The notes beneath the pieces are model-generated. The model saw only the letters and a program-made list of their open reading frames with translations. It did no database searches and had not been told where the DNA came from. 64,000 bases of DNA from Ruminococcus bromii (GTDB taxonomy: Bacteria > Bacillota > Clostridia > Oscillospirales > Acutalibacteraceae): contig NZ_NNSR01000073.1 of NCBI RefSeq assembly GCF_002834225.1, forward strand, positions 62,001 to 126,000. Reading direction: 5' to 3'. Made by a program: the position numbers and the translations under genes. Shown one piece after another: positions 34,200 through 41,655 of the stretch; position 1 is the first letter of the stretch, and the number at the start of each line of letters is the position of its first letter.

Positions 34200-35475
34200 A
34201 AACAGACTTAAAAAATGACCTTTCCCATTGGGTATAGGTGAAGGGGCAAATATTTTTATAAATATTTTTCTCGATAGGGTGTATATTTTGCAGGACTTTT
34301 TTGCATTAAGGGTGAGGGGATAATTTTTTATCGAATACATCTTTTCATGAACAAGTGAGGAAAAATGTTAGTTTGGGGTTGCAAAATACCCCTTCCCATT
34401 CCAAATAAGTGAAGGGTTTTTGAAAAAGTTTCAAAAAAGACTTCAAAAATGACCTCTCTCATTAGGTATAAGTGAGAGAAAATAATTTTTTCTCAAAATG
34501 GGGTAACAAAATCCGCTCCCCAGTGGGTAATAGTGAAGGGGATTTTTTAAAACTGAATATTGTACAAAAACAGGGTGATGAATTTGTGCAAAGCTATAAA
34601 AATAAAAAAGTTTCCTTATTAGGGTTCGTTTTTTTCCTCTCCCAGTGGGGATAAGTGGAGGGGTTAATATGCGACTCGTTGTACTGCGCAAAAATCGAAT
34701 AGCTCTTTTGTGCAAAACGCAGATTTAGTAAAGAATTATTGATAACCCCCCCGAAAGGTCTCATTTTGTCCATATAAGTGAAAGGCTTTTTGAAAGGAAG
34801 TGATGCCCACCGAAGCAAACCTACAATTGAATAGCTGCCAAGCGAAGGATAAACCGCCACGACCTCTACGGATCGAGCGCAGCCGGAAGGCTGACGGCAC
34901 AGCGTCGAGCAGGATTGCCTGTCAGGAAAGTACGCTTTGGCAGTGCTGACACACAACATACAGTTTGATGTCACGCTTTTAAGTTCTCACAAGCCGCTCT
35001 GTATGCGTCCTCTGAGCGATGAAACGCCCGAAGGGTAGTAATTATATTACCAACCGCATTTTCAGACTTATTAAGCGTGACAGTGTTAGATGTCTGATGA
35101 TATTTGAGAAAACCAACACAATAGAACATTGCACAAAAACACAACCTCGCTTTTGTGCAAAACGCAGATTTATCAAAGAACTTTTGAAAAACACCCTGCC
35201 AAAAGGCTTCATTTTGTCCATATAAGTGAAGGGCTTTTTCTAAACAAAAAATTGCACAAAAACAATACACCGAATTTATGCAAAGCTACAAAATTAAAAA
35301 AATTGTCCAATTATGGTTAATTTTTGAACGCTCCCATTCCCTTATATATGGAGGACAAAAACAAAACTGAATAATCAACAAAAACCGAATAGCTCTTTTA
35401 AAAAACAGATTTTTCAAAAACTTTTTTTGAAAAAGGCTTATATTTGCCCCGACTTTTTTGCGTATAGGGTGAAGG
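34200..35475. repeat. array of short imperfect palindromes
   Basis: At least eight copies of a short element resembling CCTCTCCCAGTGGG-ATAAGTGGAGGGG are scattered here, at roughly 34219, 34384, 34450, 34517, 34637, 34763, 35210, 35330 and 35455. The 5' part (CCCATT or CCCAGT) and the 3' part (TAAGTGAAGGG) form an imperfect hairpin, generally followed by a T-rich tract. Longer blocks (TTTTGTGCAAAACGCAGATTT and TTTTGTCCATATAAGTGAA) are repeated around 34703/35151 and 34764/35212. No gene is visible. Spacing is irregular, so this is not a CRISPR array. Confidence 0.7.
34796..35083. repeat. structured direct repeat, copy A
   Basis: These 288 bases are repeated with high identity at 35485-35775. 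Two closing stems are visible: CTGCCAAGCG (34835-34844) with CGCTTTGGCAG (34933-34943), and TGTCACGCTT (34969-34978) with AAGCGTGACA (35073-35082). Between them lie smaller hairpins. Differences between the copies leave both closing stems unchanged. The unit looks like a structured RNA, a leader, or a DNA site such as an origin of transfer; it encodes no protein that I can support. Confidence 0.7.
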
Positions 35476-35484
35476 GCATTTTTG

Positions 35485-35775
35485 GAAGGAGGCGATGTCC
35501 ACAAAAATAAACCTACAACTGAATAGCTGCCAAGCGAAGGATAAACCGCCACGACCTCTACGGAGCGAGCGCAGCCGGAAAGCTGACGACACAGCGTCGA
35601 GCAGGATTGCCTGTCAGGAAAGTACGCTTTGGCAGTGTGACACATAACATACAGTTTGATGTCACGCTTTTTAAGGCTCACGAGCCGCTCATAATGCGAC
35701 CTCTGAGCGACAAAAAGCACGAAGGAGAGTAAATTATATTACCCACCACATTTTCGGACTTATTAAGCGTGACAG
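35485..35775. repeat. structured direct repeat, copy B
   Basis: Second copy of the element at 34796-35083. The same stems occur at 35527-35536/35625-35635 and 35660-35669/35765-35774. It ends 13 bases before the cysteine-rich protein gene, whose ribosome site GGAAAGGAGGT overlaps its last bases. If transcribed on the plus strand it would form the leader of that gene. Confidence 0.7.
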
Positions 35776-35788
35776 GAAAGGAGGTCAA

Positions 35789-36175
35789 ATGCTCATTGAA
35801 TTTAAGGCAGGACAATTTCGGAAGGTCAGCCGCTTGGTCAGGCGGGAGTGCTGCAACTGTATGGACGGCAACTGTCTGTTGCTCGACGACGGAGAAACAC
35901 ACACCTGTGTGCAGCTGATTTCCAAGTATCACATTTTCTGCAACCATTTCAAGGACGCTGTGCTTCCTCTCGACAAGGAGCTGTATCGGGTGCTAATCTG
36001 CGACAACGATTACAAGCGCTGCCAGAGCTGCGGCTTACGCTTTTATTCCAAGGCTCGCAACAAACGCTACTGCGACAAGTGCGCCGAACGAATCAAGCGG
36101 CAGAAGGCAGCCGAACGAAAGCGCCGTCAACGTGAACGTGAACGTCAGAAGCAGCTCCTATATATAAATAACTAA
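35789..36175 (+). CDS. cysteine-rich VLP domain protein
   Basis: The protein of 128 residues follows the Cys_rich_VLP pattern found in Clostridia mobile elements: VRRECCNCMDGNCLLLD, then CVQLISKYHIFCNHFKDAVLPLDKELYRVLI. A zinc-ribbon-like C-terminal part follows (CQSCGLRFYSKARNKRYCDKC) and a strongly basic, helical tail of arginines and lysines ends it. Two metal sites and the basic tail suggest nucleic-acid binding. Function is not established for the family. It has an excellent ribosome site and stands alone, 109 bases before the integrase. Confidence 0.86.
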   Translation: MLIEFKAGQFRKVSRLVRRECCNCMDGNCLLLDDGETHTCVQLISKYHIFCNHFKDAVLPLDKELYRVLICDNDYKRCQSCGLRFYSKARNKRYCDKCAERIKRQKAAERKRRQRERERQKQLLYINN

Positions 36176-36283
36176 ATAGACAAATAAAAAAATAACTAAC
36201 CGAAAAAGAAGAAGTTTATCTTAAACACCTACCTATATGGGCGGCAAAAACTTTTCTTTTCGAGAAGTAGAAAGGAGAACCAA

Positions 36284-37093
36284 ATGAACGACAACGCAAA
36301 AGTATTCTCGCTCATTGAGATGAGAGAAATGATGATCGACACCTCGGACTATCAGATGATGGAAGAAGCAGGAGAGTTTACCGGAATACTTGAAATGAAA
36401 GCGCAGGACAAAGAAAATCTTCCGACGAGCGAAACCATAACGATATTCACGCCGGAAGAGATTAAAATATTTAAAGATGAAGCGTTTAGTACATTCTCAA
36501 ACGGCAAGAGAAAATATCAGCAAGCCGCAGCATATATTCTTATGCTGAATACCGGTTTGAGAACAGGCGAGGTGCTCGGACTTCTCAACAGCGACATTGA
36601 CCTTGACAATCGTGTAATGCACCTTAACAGAGGTGTAAAGGAAATCTCAAAGCGTGACGGTGTAACAGCAGAAAAAGGACGAGAAGTAAAAGTCGGCAAG
36701 CTCAAAAGTGCCACAAGCAAGCGGGATGTTCCGCTGAACGATACTGCAATCGAAATGATACTCGACCTGAGAAAAGAATTTTACTTCGGAGAGGACTCAC
36801 CGCTGATACCCGATGAAAAAGGCAACTTCACCAGACCTGTCAACTTCCGCAAACGCTATTACAGAATCCTCAAAGCCACAGCCATAGAAACCAAAGGCTT
36901 ACATTCACTCCGCCACACCTTCGCAACAAACCTCGTAAACGGCATAAAGCAACCTAACGGTTCAATAAAATCCCTCACACCAAGACAGGTTGCAGATTTG
37001 CTCGGTCACACCACATCAGAGATTACAGAGATGTATTATGTAAAAAGAGATTTAACAAAGCTTAATGGAATTACGGATGGGTTTGAATTATAA
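36284..37093 (+). CDS. int: tyrosine recombinase/integrase, lacking its N-terminal DNA-binding domain
   Basis: The catalytic domain is complete: R93 in TGLRTGEVLGL, the beta-hairpin lysine region near 140, H207-S-L-R210 in LHSLRHTFATNLV, H242 in LLGHTTSEITEMYY and the nucleophilic tyrosine at 251 or 252. The protein has 269 residues, against about 370-400 in full-length tRNA-targeting integrases. The first 50 residues (MNDNAKVFSLIEMREMM...) do not look like the AP2-like arm-binding or SAM-like core-binding domains. It may therefore be a fused remnant that can no longer excise the island alone. It faces attR but is 2.2 kb from it. Confidence 0.9.
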   Translation: MNDNAKVFSLIEMREMMIDTSDYQMMEEAGEFTGILEMKAQDKENLPTSETITIFTPEEIKIFKDEAFSTFSNGKRKYQQAAAYILMLNTGLRTGEVLGLLNSDIDLDNRVMHLNRGVKEISKRDGVTAEKGREVKVGKLKSATSKRDVPLNDTAIEMILDLRKEFYFGEDSPLIPDEKGNFTRPVNFRKRYYRILKATAIETKGLHSLRHTFATNLVNGIKQPNGSIKSLTPRQVADLLGHTTSEITEMYYVKRDLTKLNGITDGFEL

Positions 37094-37744
37094 ATGATTA
37101 TATTTAAAATTCTTTTGTGCAATATATAAGCTAAAGGCAGAAAGAGTATAGCCATCATTAATTTTTTCAGAATTAATTAATGAAACTAATCCTTTAGTAT
37201 TTGTAATTTTAATATTGTTGATACCCTCATAGTTATACATTAATTTTGGTTTTGTGATTTTGCAAAGACAAATATTTACTTTTTCACCACACAATCCGCT
37301 ATCTGCAATTACCTTACCTATCACGGAGCATGATAAAGCATTAACTCCCAATTCCTCACGCAACTCCTTAATGGCATTTTCGTTAATAGAGAGATTGGGT
37401 TCTCCAAAACCTCGCGGGAAACAAAGCTGATAATCTCTCATAGAATGCCTAAATTGGTTTAGTAATACAAATTTACCCTGATATATAGGAATTATTACAA
37501 CAGCATTGTCAGAATTTTGTTTAATTATTCTTTCGTAAGCAAAATAACTATTGCCATCACTTACTAAATCTTTAACCAATAAATGATATGTACTCTCATA
37601 TAATAATCCAAGGTCACATTTGTTCTGATTTTCATATTTCATAAGAATGCTTTTGTTTGTGATTATTTTCAATTTTCCTTGAGTAAAAGACTGTGGTCGA
37701 GTATGTACTAAATTAAGATATTTATCTATTGTTGTTAGCGACAT
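37088..37744 (-). CDS. divergent Nudix hydrolase-like protein
   Basis: The 218-residue protein has a Nudix core after about 80 N-terminal residues: VVIIPIYQGKFVLLNQFRHSMRDY is the usual strand pair of ADP-ribose pyrophosphatases, followed by CFPRGFGE and AIKELREELGV. The box keeps the catalytic EE of RExxEE (as KELREELG), but the glycine-to-first-glutamate spacing is changed. The start is set at 37744 by AAGGAGGT 11 bases upstream. It overlaps the end of the membrane-protein gene upstream by 23 bases and meets the integrase tail to tail. Substrate unknown: NAD-, ADP-ribose- or capped-nucleotide-like compounds are typical. Confidence 0.75.
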   Translation of the reverse strand: MSLTTIDKYLNLVHTRPQSFTQGKLKIITNKSILMKYENQNKCDLGLLYESTYHLLVKDLVSDGNSYFAYERIIKQNSDNAVVIIPIYQGKFVLLNQFRHSMRDYQLCFPRGFGEPNLSINENAIKELREELGVNALSCSVIGKVIADSGLCGEKVNICLCKITKPKLMYNYEGINNIKITNTKGLVSLINSEKINDGYTLSAFSLYIAQKNFKYNHL

Positions 37745-39092
37745 ATACTTTTGGGACCTCCTTATCATAGTATTTGTGTTTTACAATATTGTTGCAATTT
37801 CTCATGTCAAACCTTTGTTTTTTATCAAAAAATAACTCAATTAAGTTTGAAACCTTCAAGAAATATCCAACAGCATCGCCAAAAATTATCGCAATAATAT
37901 CAAGTATGATTCCCGAAATACTCACATAACCAGTAAATGTATCAAGTGTTACATCAATTACTTGTCCTGAAAAATAAAGTATTGACAATGTCAGCAGCCA
38001 TACAATAAAGTAACGGGTTTTCCGTGCTGTTCTATATTCTTTAATGTTTTCTTGCCAAGAACTATTACTGTTGTTATTGAAATTCTCATTTTTGATAATA
38101 CGAATTGCACTTTCCCAGTATTCTCTCTGAGTATCAGTAAATTCATACAATTCATCTTTTTGCTTAGATGAAAAATATTGATGATTGTTTAATTGATAGT
38201 TATTTAGTATTTGGTTATATCTTTTTAAAAAATACTTCTCTTTATCTTCTGTATCATCAATTGAAATAATAGTAGAAATACTGCTTTCAACAGCCAAGTT
38301 ATAACAAGTATTTATTACTGCTTCAACCTCTTGTAGCCCCTTAATATTCTTATTGTGTTCTTTTATCCATTTAGAGCGTGATTGTTCTTGGTATGAGATT
38401 TTTTCCTTTAACGCAGATAATTCTTTATATACATCTAAATCTGTACTTTTCAAAACCGAACAAGCTATATCAACACATTCAGTAAATTTAGTAATTTTTT
38501 CAGTTTTTTCATCTATGTAACTAATATTGCCTAAACTTATCCTAACTAAAAATTCAGCGTAGTTTTTTAGCAGTAGGATATCGTTTTCGGAAATATCTAT
38601 TTCATTCGACAAACTTTTAGAACCCAGTTCTTTACAAAGATAATTTAAGTCGTTATAGATAAGTGTTTCTTTTAATATCGTTAATATGATTATCTTTTGT
38701 TTATTATTTTCTATGTTTAGGCAGTTAATAGCAGAAAAAATAAAATCGTTATTTTCAGATAATTCTAAGGATTTGATTTGTTTGTCTATTTGTTGCATTA
38801 TATATCTGACAGCAGATGAAATAATTATGTCTTTAGATTTATATTTTGATACTACAATTCTTCCACATTCAAAAAGATTTATCAAAACCTCTTTCATTAC
38901 ATTATCATTCAAAAATGATATAATGAAATTTGAGTCAGCCAGTTGGTTAAAGGATAGTACAACAATATCTCCATTTAAAACTATGTTTTCATATAATGTT
39001 TTATCTAAAGCATATTTAATTTCTTCTTGACTATTGCAAACAGAATCCAAATCGCTTAAATATACATATCTATTCAAATAAAAAGCCTCCAT
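37722..39092 (-). CDS. hypothetical membrane protein at the island edge
   Basis: Beginning at MEAFYLNRYVYLSDLDS (39092), the protein has about 456 residues; the in-frame extension to 39245 reads as unlikely, strongly basic and hydrophobic sequence. The first two thirds are polar, mostly helical, without motif I recognise. Near residue 345-410 two membrane helices occur (YFIVWLLTLSILYFSG and SISGIILDIIAIIFGDAVGYF), then a basic tail. Base composition is the most AT-rich of the window, pointing to foreign origin. The Nudix gene overlaps its 3' end. A sensor domain with membrane helices coupled to a nucleotide hydrolase would fit a defence module, but this is conjecture. Confidence 0.65.
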   Translation of the reverse strand: MEAFYLNRYVYLSDLDSVCNSQEEIKYALDKTLYENIVLNGDIVVLSFNQLADSNFIISFLNDNVMKEVLINLFECGRIVVSKYKSKDIIISSAVRYIMQQIDKQIKSLELSENNDFIFSAINCLNIENNKQKIIILTILKETLIYNDLNYLCKELGSKSLSNEIDISENDILLLKNYAEFLVRISLGNISYIDEKTEKITKFTECVDIACSVLKSTDLDVYKELSALKEKISYQEQSRSKWIKEHNKNIKGLQEVEAVINTCYNLAVESSISTIISIDDTEDKEKYFLKRYNQILNNYQLNNHQYFSSKQKDELYEFTDTQREYWESAIRIIKNENFNNNSNSSWQENIKEYRTARKTRYFIVWLLTLSILYFSGQVIDVTLDTFTGYVSISGIILDIIAIIFGDAVGYFLKVSNLIELFFDKKQRFDMRNCNNIVKHKYYDKEVPKVYVANNNR

Positions 39093-39265
39093 TAAAGTGT
39101 TAATATTGATGAATTTGAAAATACAATATAAAAGATTATTGATGCTATTTTGATGATGTAACAGACGGACTTGTTGGAATTTTTGAGACCGTTTGAGAAG
39201 TTTGAAACATAATTTGAGCATAAAAAGTGGTATTTTAGACCACACTCCACCTGATTATTTATATA

Positions 39266-39300
39266 AAAAACGGCTTAAACGCAGTGTTTAAGCCGTTTTT
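39266..39300 (-). terminator. terminator of tRNA-Trp
   Basis: AACGGCTTAAAC pairs with GTTTAAGCCGTT around a five-base loop, with A/T runs on both sides. In minus-strand sense it follows the tRNA by 4 bases and ends in a T run. Its descending arm is part of the attR repeat. Confidence 0.85.
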
Positions 39301-39322
39301 GCTTGGCAGGGGCAGAAGGACT
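39285..39322. repeat. attR: tRNA-Trp 3' end and terminator arm
   Basis: This stretch is identical over 38 bases to 23879-23916. Here it is continuous with a full tRNA-Trp gene. The island between the two copies measures about 15.4 kb. Confidence 0.85.
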
Positions 39323-39379
39323 TGAACCCTCGGCACGCGGTTTTGGAGACCGCTGCTCTACCAACTGAGCTATACCCCT
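39304..39379 (-). tRNA. tRNA-Trp (CCA anticodon)
   Basis: Read on the minus strand, 76 bases fold as a cloverleaf. The acceptor stem is AGGGGTA with TGCCCCT, followed by discriminator G and an encoded CCA. The D-arm GCTC..GAGC contains AGTTGGTA, the anticodon stem is GCGGT/ACCGC with loop CTCCAAA (anticodon CCA), and the T-arm contains GGTTCAAGTCC. The gene stays intact although its 3' end serves as the integration target. Confidence 0.97.
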
Positions 39380-39556
39380 ATATTAATTTAACCGATGAAA
39401 TTACGAAAGTCAGTTTTGCAAACTTACTTATAAATTTCAACGCAAGACATATTATATCACCGTTCAGTCGATTTGTCAACACATTTTTGTGAAACTTGAC
39501 ATTTTGAGCCGAGCGGTGATTTTTTCAATATTTGCAATACAAATGTTCAGACCAAA

Positions 39557-39724
39557 TCACTCAGTTTCTCTGATTTCCTGCGGATTTTCGGGGAAGCCTT
39601 CAATTTGGAAACGGAGTCCGCAGGTGGGGCATTCAAGGTACGGCTTGCCGTTGTTGAGGTTGTCCTGAATAATCATCATTTCGCTTTCGCAGAATGGGCA
39701 GAGTTTATTATTTTCGCTGTTCAT
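39557..39724 (-). CDS. small zinc-ribbon protein
   Basis: A 55-residue frame starts at ATG 39724 with GGAGGT 6 bases upstream. It reads MNSENNKLCPFCESEMM and later LECPTCGLRFQIEGF. The paired CPFC and CPTC knuckles form a zinc ribbon. The acidic C-terminus (PENPQEIRETE) has no motif. It is too short for most automatic ORF filters. Function is unknown; a nucleic-acid or protein-binding role is usual for such ribbons. Confidence 0.75.
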   Translation of the reverse strand: MNSENNKLCPFCESEMMIIQDNLNNGKPYLECPTCGLRFQIEGFPENPQEIRETE

Positions 39725-39934
39725 ATTTTTACCTCCGAGTGGATTGTTTTCGATATAACTTAATTATACCTTTAAGCGGTAAAATGTCAACCGAGATATT
39801 AAAAATGTATAGGCAGCAGGGCTGGATTTTAACGGCTTTTGTGCAAATTCCGCTTTACAAATTGACGAAAAAAGACTAAACTATATCTATACTTCTGCGT
39901 TACAGAATATACAATCTCATTCAAGGTGATTATT

Positions 39935-41377
39935 ATGAAAAAAGAAAATATGGCTATGCTGTGTGACTTCTACGAATTTACAATGTCAAACGGCTATTTT
40001 AAAAACGGTTTTTATAAAAAGAATGTCTATTTTGATGTGTTCTTCCGCAAAGTTCCCGACAACGGCGGTTTTGCGATTATGGCAGGTCTTGAACAGGCTA
40101 TTGAATATATCAGGGAACTTCATTTTGAAGACGAGGATATTGAGTATCTCAAGAGCAAGGGCATTTTTGACGAGCAGTTTCTTGAGTATTTGAGAAATTT
40201 CAAATTCAGCGGTGATGTTTATGCAATTCCCGAGGGAACTCCGATTTTTCCGAACGAGCCTGTTATGACAATAAAAGCGCCTGCAATTGAAGCTCAGCTT
40301 GTTGAAACATTCCTACTCCTCACAATCAATCATCAGACTCTCATTGCGACAAAGGCTAACAGAATTGTCCGTGCCGCCCAGGGCAGAGCCGTACTTGAAT
40401 TTGGTTCACGCCGTGCTCAGGGTGCAAATGCCGCAGTTGACGGTGCAAGAGCCGCATATATCGGCGGCTGCAAGGGTACAGCCTGCACACTTACAGACGA
40501 GCTTTACGGTGTTCCCGCCGGCGGTACAATGGCACATTCATGGGTTCAGATGTTCAACAGCGAGTATGACGCTTTTAAAACCTACTGCGAGATGTATCCC
40601 GATAATCCTACTCTCCTTGTTGATACATACAACACATTAAAGAGCGGTGTCCCGAATGCCATTAAGGTGTTCAAGGAGGTTCTTCTTCCGCAGGGCAAGA
40701 CCAAGTGTGCAATCCGCCTTGATTCTGGCGATATTTCCTATCTTTCAAAGAAAGCAAGAAAAATGCTTGATGACGCAGGTCTTACAGAATGTACAATTAC
40801 TGCGTCAAACGCTCTTGACGAGTACCTTATTCGTGACCTTATGATGCAGGGCGCTCAGGTTGACACATTCGGTGTCGGTGAAAGACTCATTACTTCATCA
40901 AGCTCGCCTGTATTCGGCGGTGTTTATAAGCTTGTTGCTGTTGAAAATGACGGCGGTGAAATTGTGCCGAAAATCAAGGTCAGCGAAAATACAACCAAGA
41001 TTACAAATCCGCACTTCAAAAAGGTTTATCGCTACTTTGACAAGGACAGCGGCAAGGCTATTGCCGATGAGCTTTGCATTTATGATGAGGTTGTTGACGA
41101 TTCAAAGCCGAGAACAATTTTCGATCCGAATGCAGTTTGGAAAACAAAAATGCTTGATAACTATACCGCAAAGGAGCTTCTTGTGCCAATCTTCAAGAAC
41201 GGCAAGTGCGTGTATGAGTCACCGTCAATTGAGGAAATCGCAACCTATTGCCGTGAACAGATTGACCTTCTTTGGGACGAGGTTAAGCGTTTTGAAAATC
41301 CGCATAACTATTATGTTGACCTCTCAAAGAAGCTTTATGATATCAAGGCTCTTTTGCTCAACATCTATGAAAAGTGA
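39935..41377 (+). CDS. pncB: nicotinate phosphoribosyltransferase
   Basis: The enzyme of 480 residues makes nicotinate mononucleotide from nicotinate and PRPP in the NAD salvage route. Family marks are LCDFYEFTMSNGYF near the start, the catalytic-region FGSRRAQGANAAVDGARAAYIGG, GTMAHSWVQMF with its key histidine, LVDTYNT, AIRLDSGDI and DTFGVGERLITS. The ATG at 39935 is chosen because AAGGTG lies immediately upstream; the GTG at 39926 overlaps that ribosome site. It is monocistronic. Confidence 0.96.
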   Translation: MKKENMAMLCDFYEFTMSNGYFKNGFYKKNVYFDVFFRKVPDNGGFAIMAGLEQAIEYIRELHFEDEDIEYLKSKGIFDEQFLEYLRNFKFSGDVYAIPEGTPIFPNEPVMTIKAPAIEAQLVETFLLLTINHQTLIATKANRIVRAAQGRAVLEFGSRRAQGANAAVDGARAAYIGGCKGTACTLTDELYGVPAGGTMAHSWVQMFNSEYDAFKTYCEMYPDNPTLLVDTYNTLKSGVPNAIKVFKEVLLPQGKTKCAIRLDSGDISYLSKKARKMLDDAGLTECTITASNALDEYLIRDLMMQGAQVDTFGVGERLITSSSSPVFGGVYKLVAVENDGGEIVPKIKVSENTTKITNPHFKKVYRYFDKDSGKAIADELCIYDEVVDDSKPRTIFDPNAVWKTKMLDNYTAKELLVPIFKNGKCVYESPSIEEIATYCREQIDLLWDEVKRFENPHNYYVDLSKKLYDIKALLLNIYEK

Positions 41378-41450
41378 TTTTTGTAAATTGCAATGGCAAG
41401 TTGAAACATTTTTTGATTCATATATAATACAGAATGCCGAAACTTTCCCG

Positions 41451-41525
41451 ATGGACGATGTGAACAGCGACGGTATTGTTTCAATTGTTGACGCACCCAA
41501 TATTCAAAAGACTGTTGTTCCATAA
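41451..41525 (+). pseudogene. dockerin type I half-module remnant
   Basis: Just after pncB, 24 codons read MDDVNSDGIVSIVDAPNIQKTVVP and end in TAA. DVNSDGIVSIVDAPNIQK matches one calcium-binding half of a type I dockerin (D-x-N-x-D-G-x-V-x-x-x-D-x-x-x-x-x-x-K). The dockerin of the CotH protein at 57.3 kb has the same form. There is no signal peptide, catalytic domain or second half here, so it is a leftover from a rearranged or deleted dockerin gene. Confidence 0.6.
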
Positions 41526-41596
41526 CAACATTTAAAGTCATTTTTCGTTTTTCAAGACCGAAGTGACGATCGCTTTGTTATATTTTAAAAAATTAT

Positions 41597-41628
41597 ACCC
41601 TTTCGGTAAATTCCGAAAGGGTGTTTTT
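41597..41628 (+). terminator. terminator between pncB region and GH13 gene
   Basis: ACCCTTTCGG (41597-41606) and CCGAAAGGGT (41613-41622) form a perfect stem with a six-base loop, followed by a T run. The convergent arrangement means that it can serve both strands. Confidence 0.85.
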
Positions 41629-41655
41629 ATGCTTAAACTATAAAATTATATTTAA

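Noticed and set aside
34200..35475. Possible CRISPR array
   Set aside because: Repeats are imperfect, of variable length and irregularly spaced, the intervening sequences are themselves partly repeated, and no cas gene is present.
34594..35720. Several minus- and plus-strand open frames of 60-144 codons in the repeat region
   Set aside because: They translate the repeated noncoding element, have no ribosome sites and lack any protein pattern beyond the repeat itself.
39694..39879. 61-codon plus-strand frame before pncB
   Set aside because: It overlaps the start of the minus-strand zinc-ribbon gene and lacks a ribosome site.
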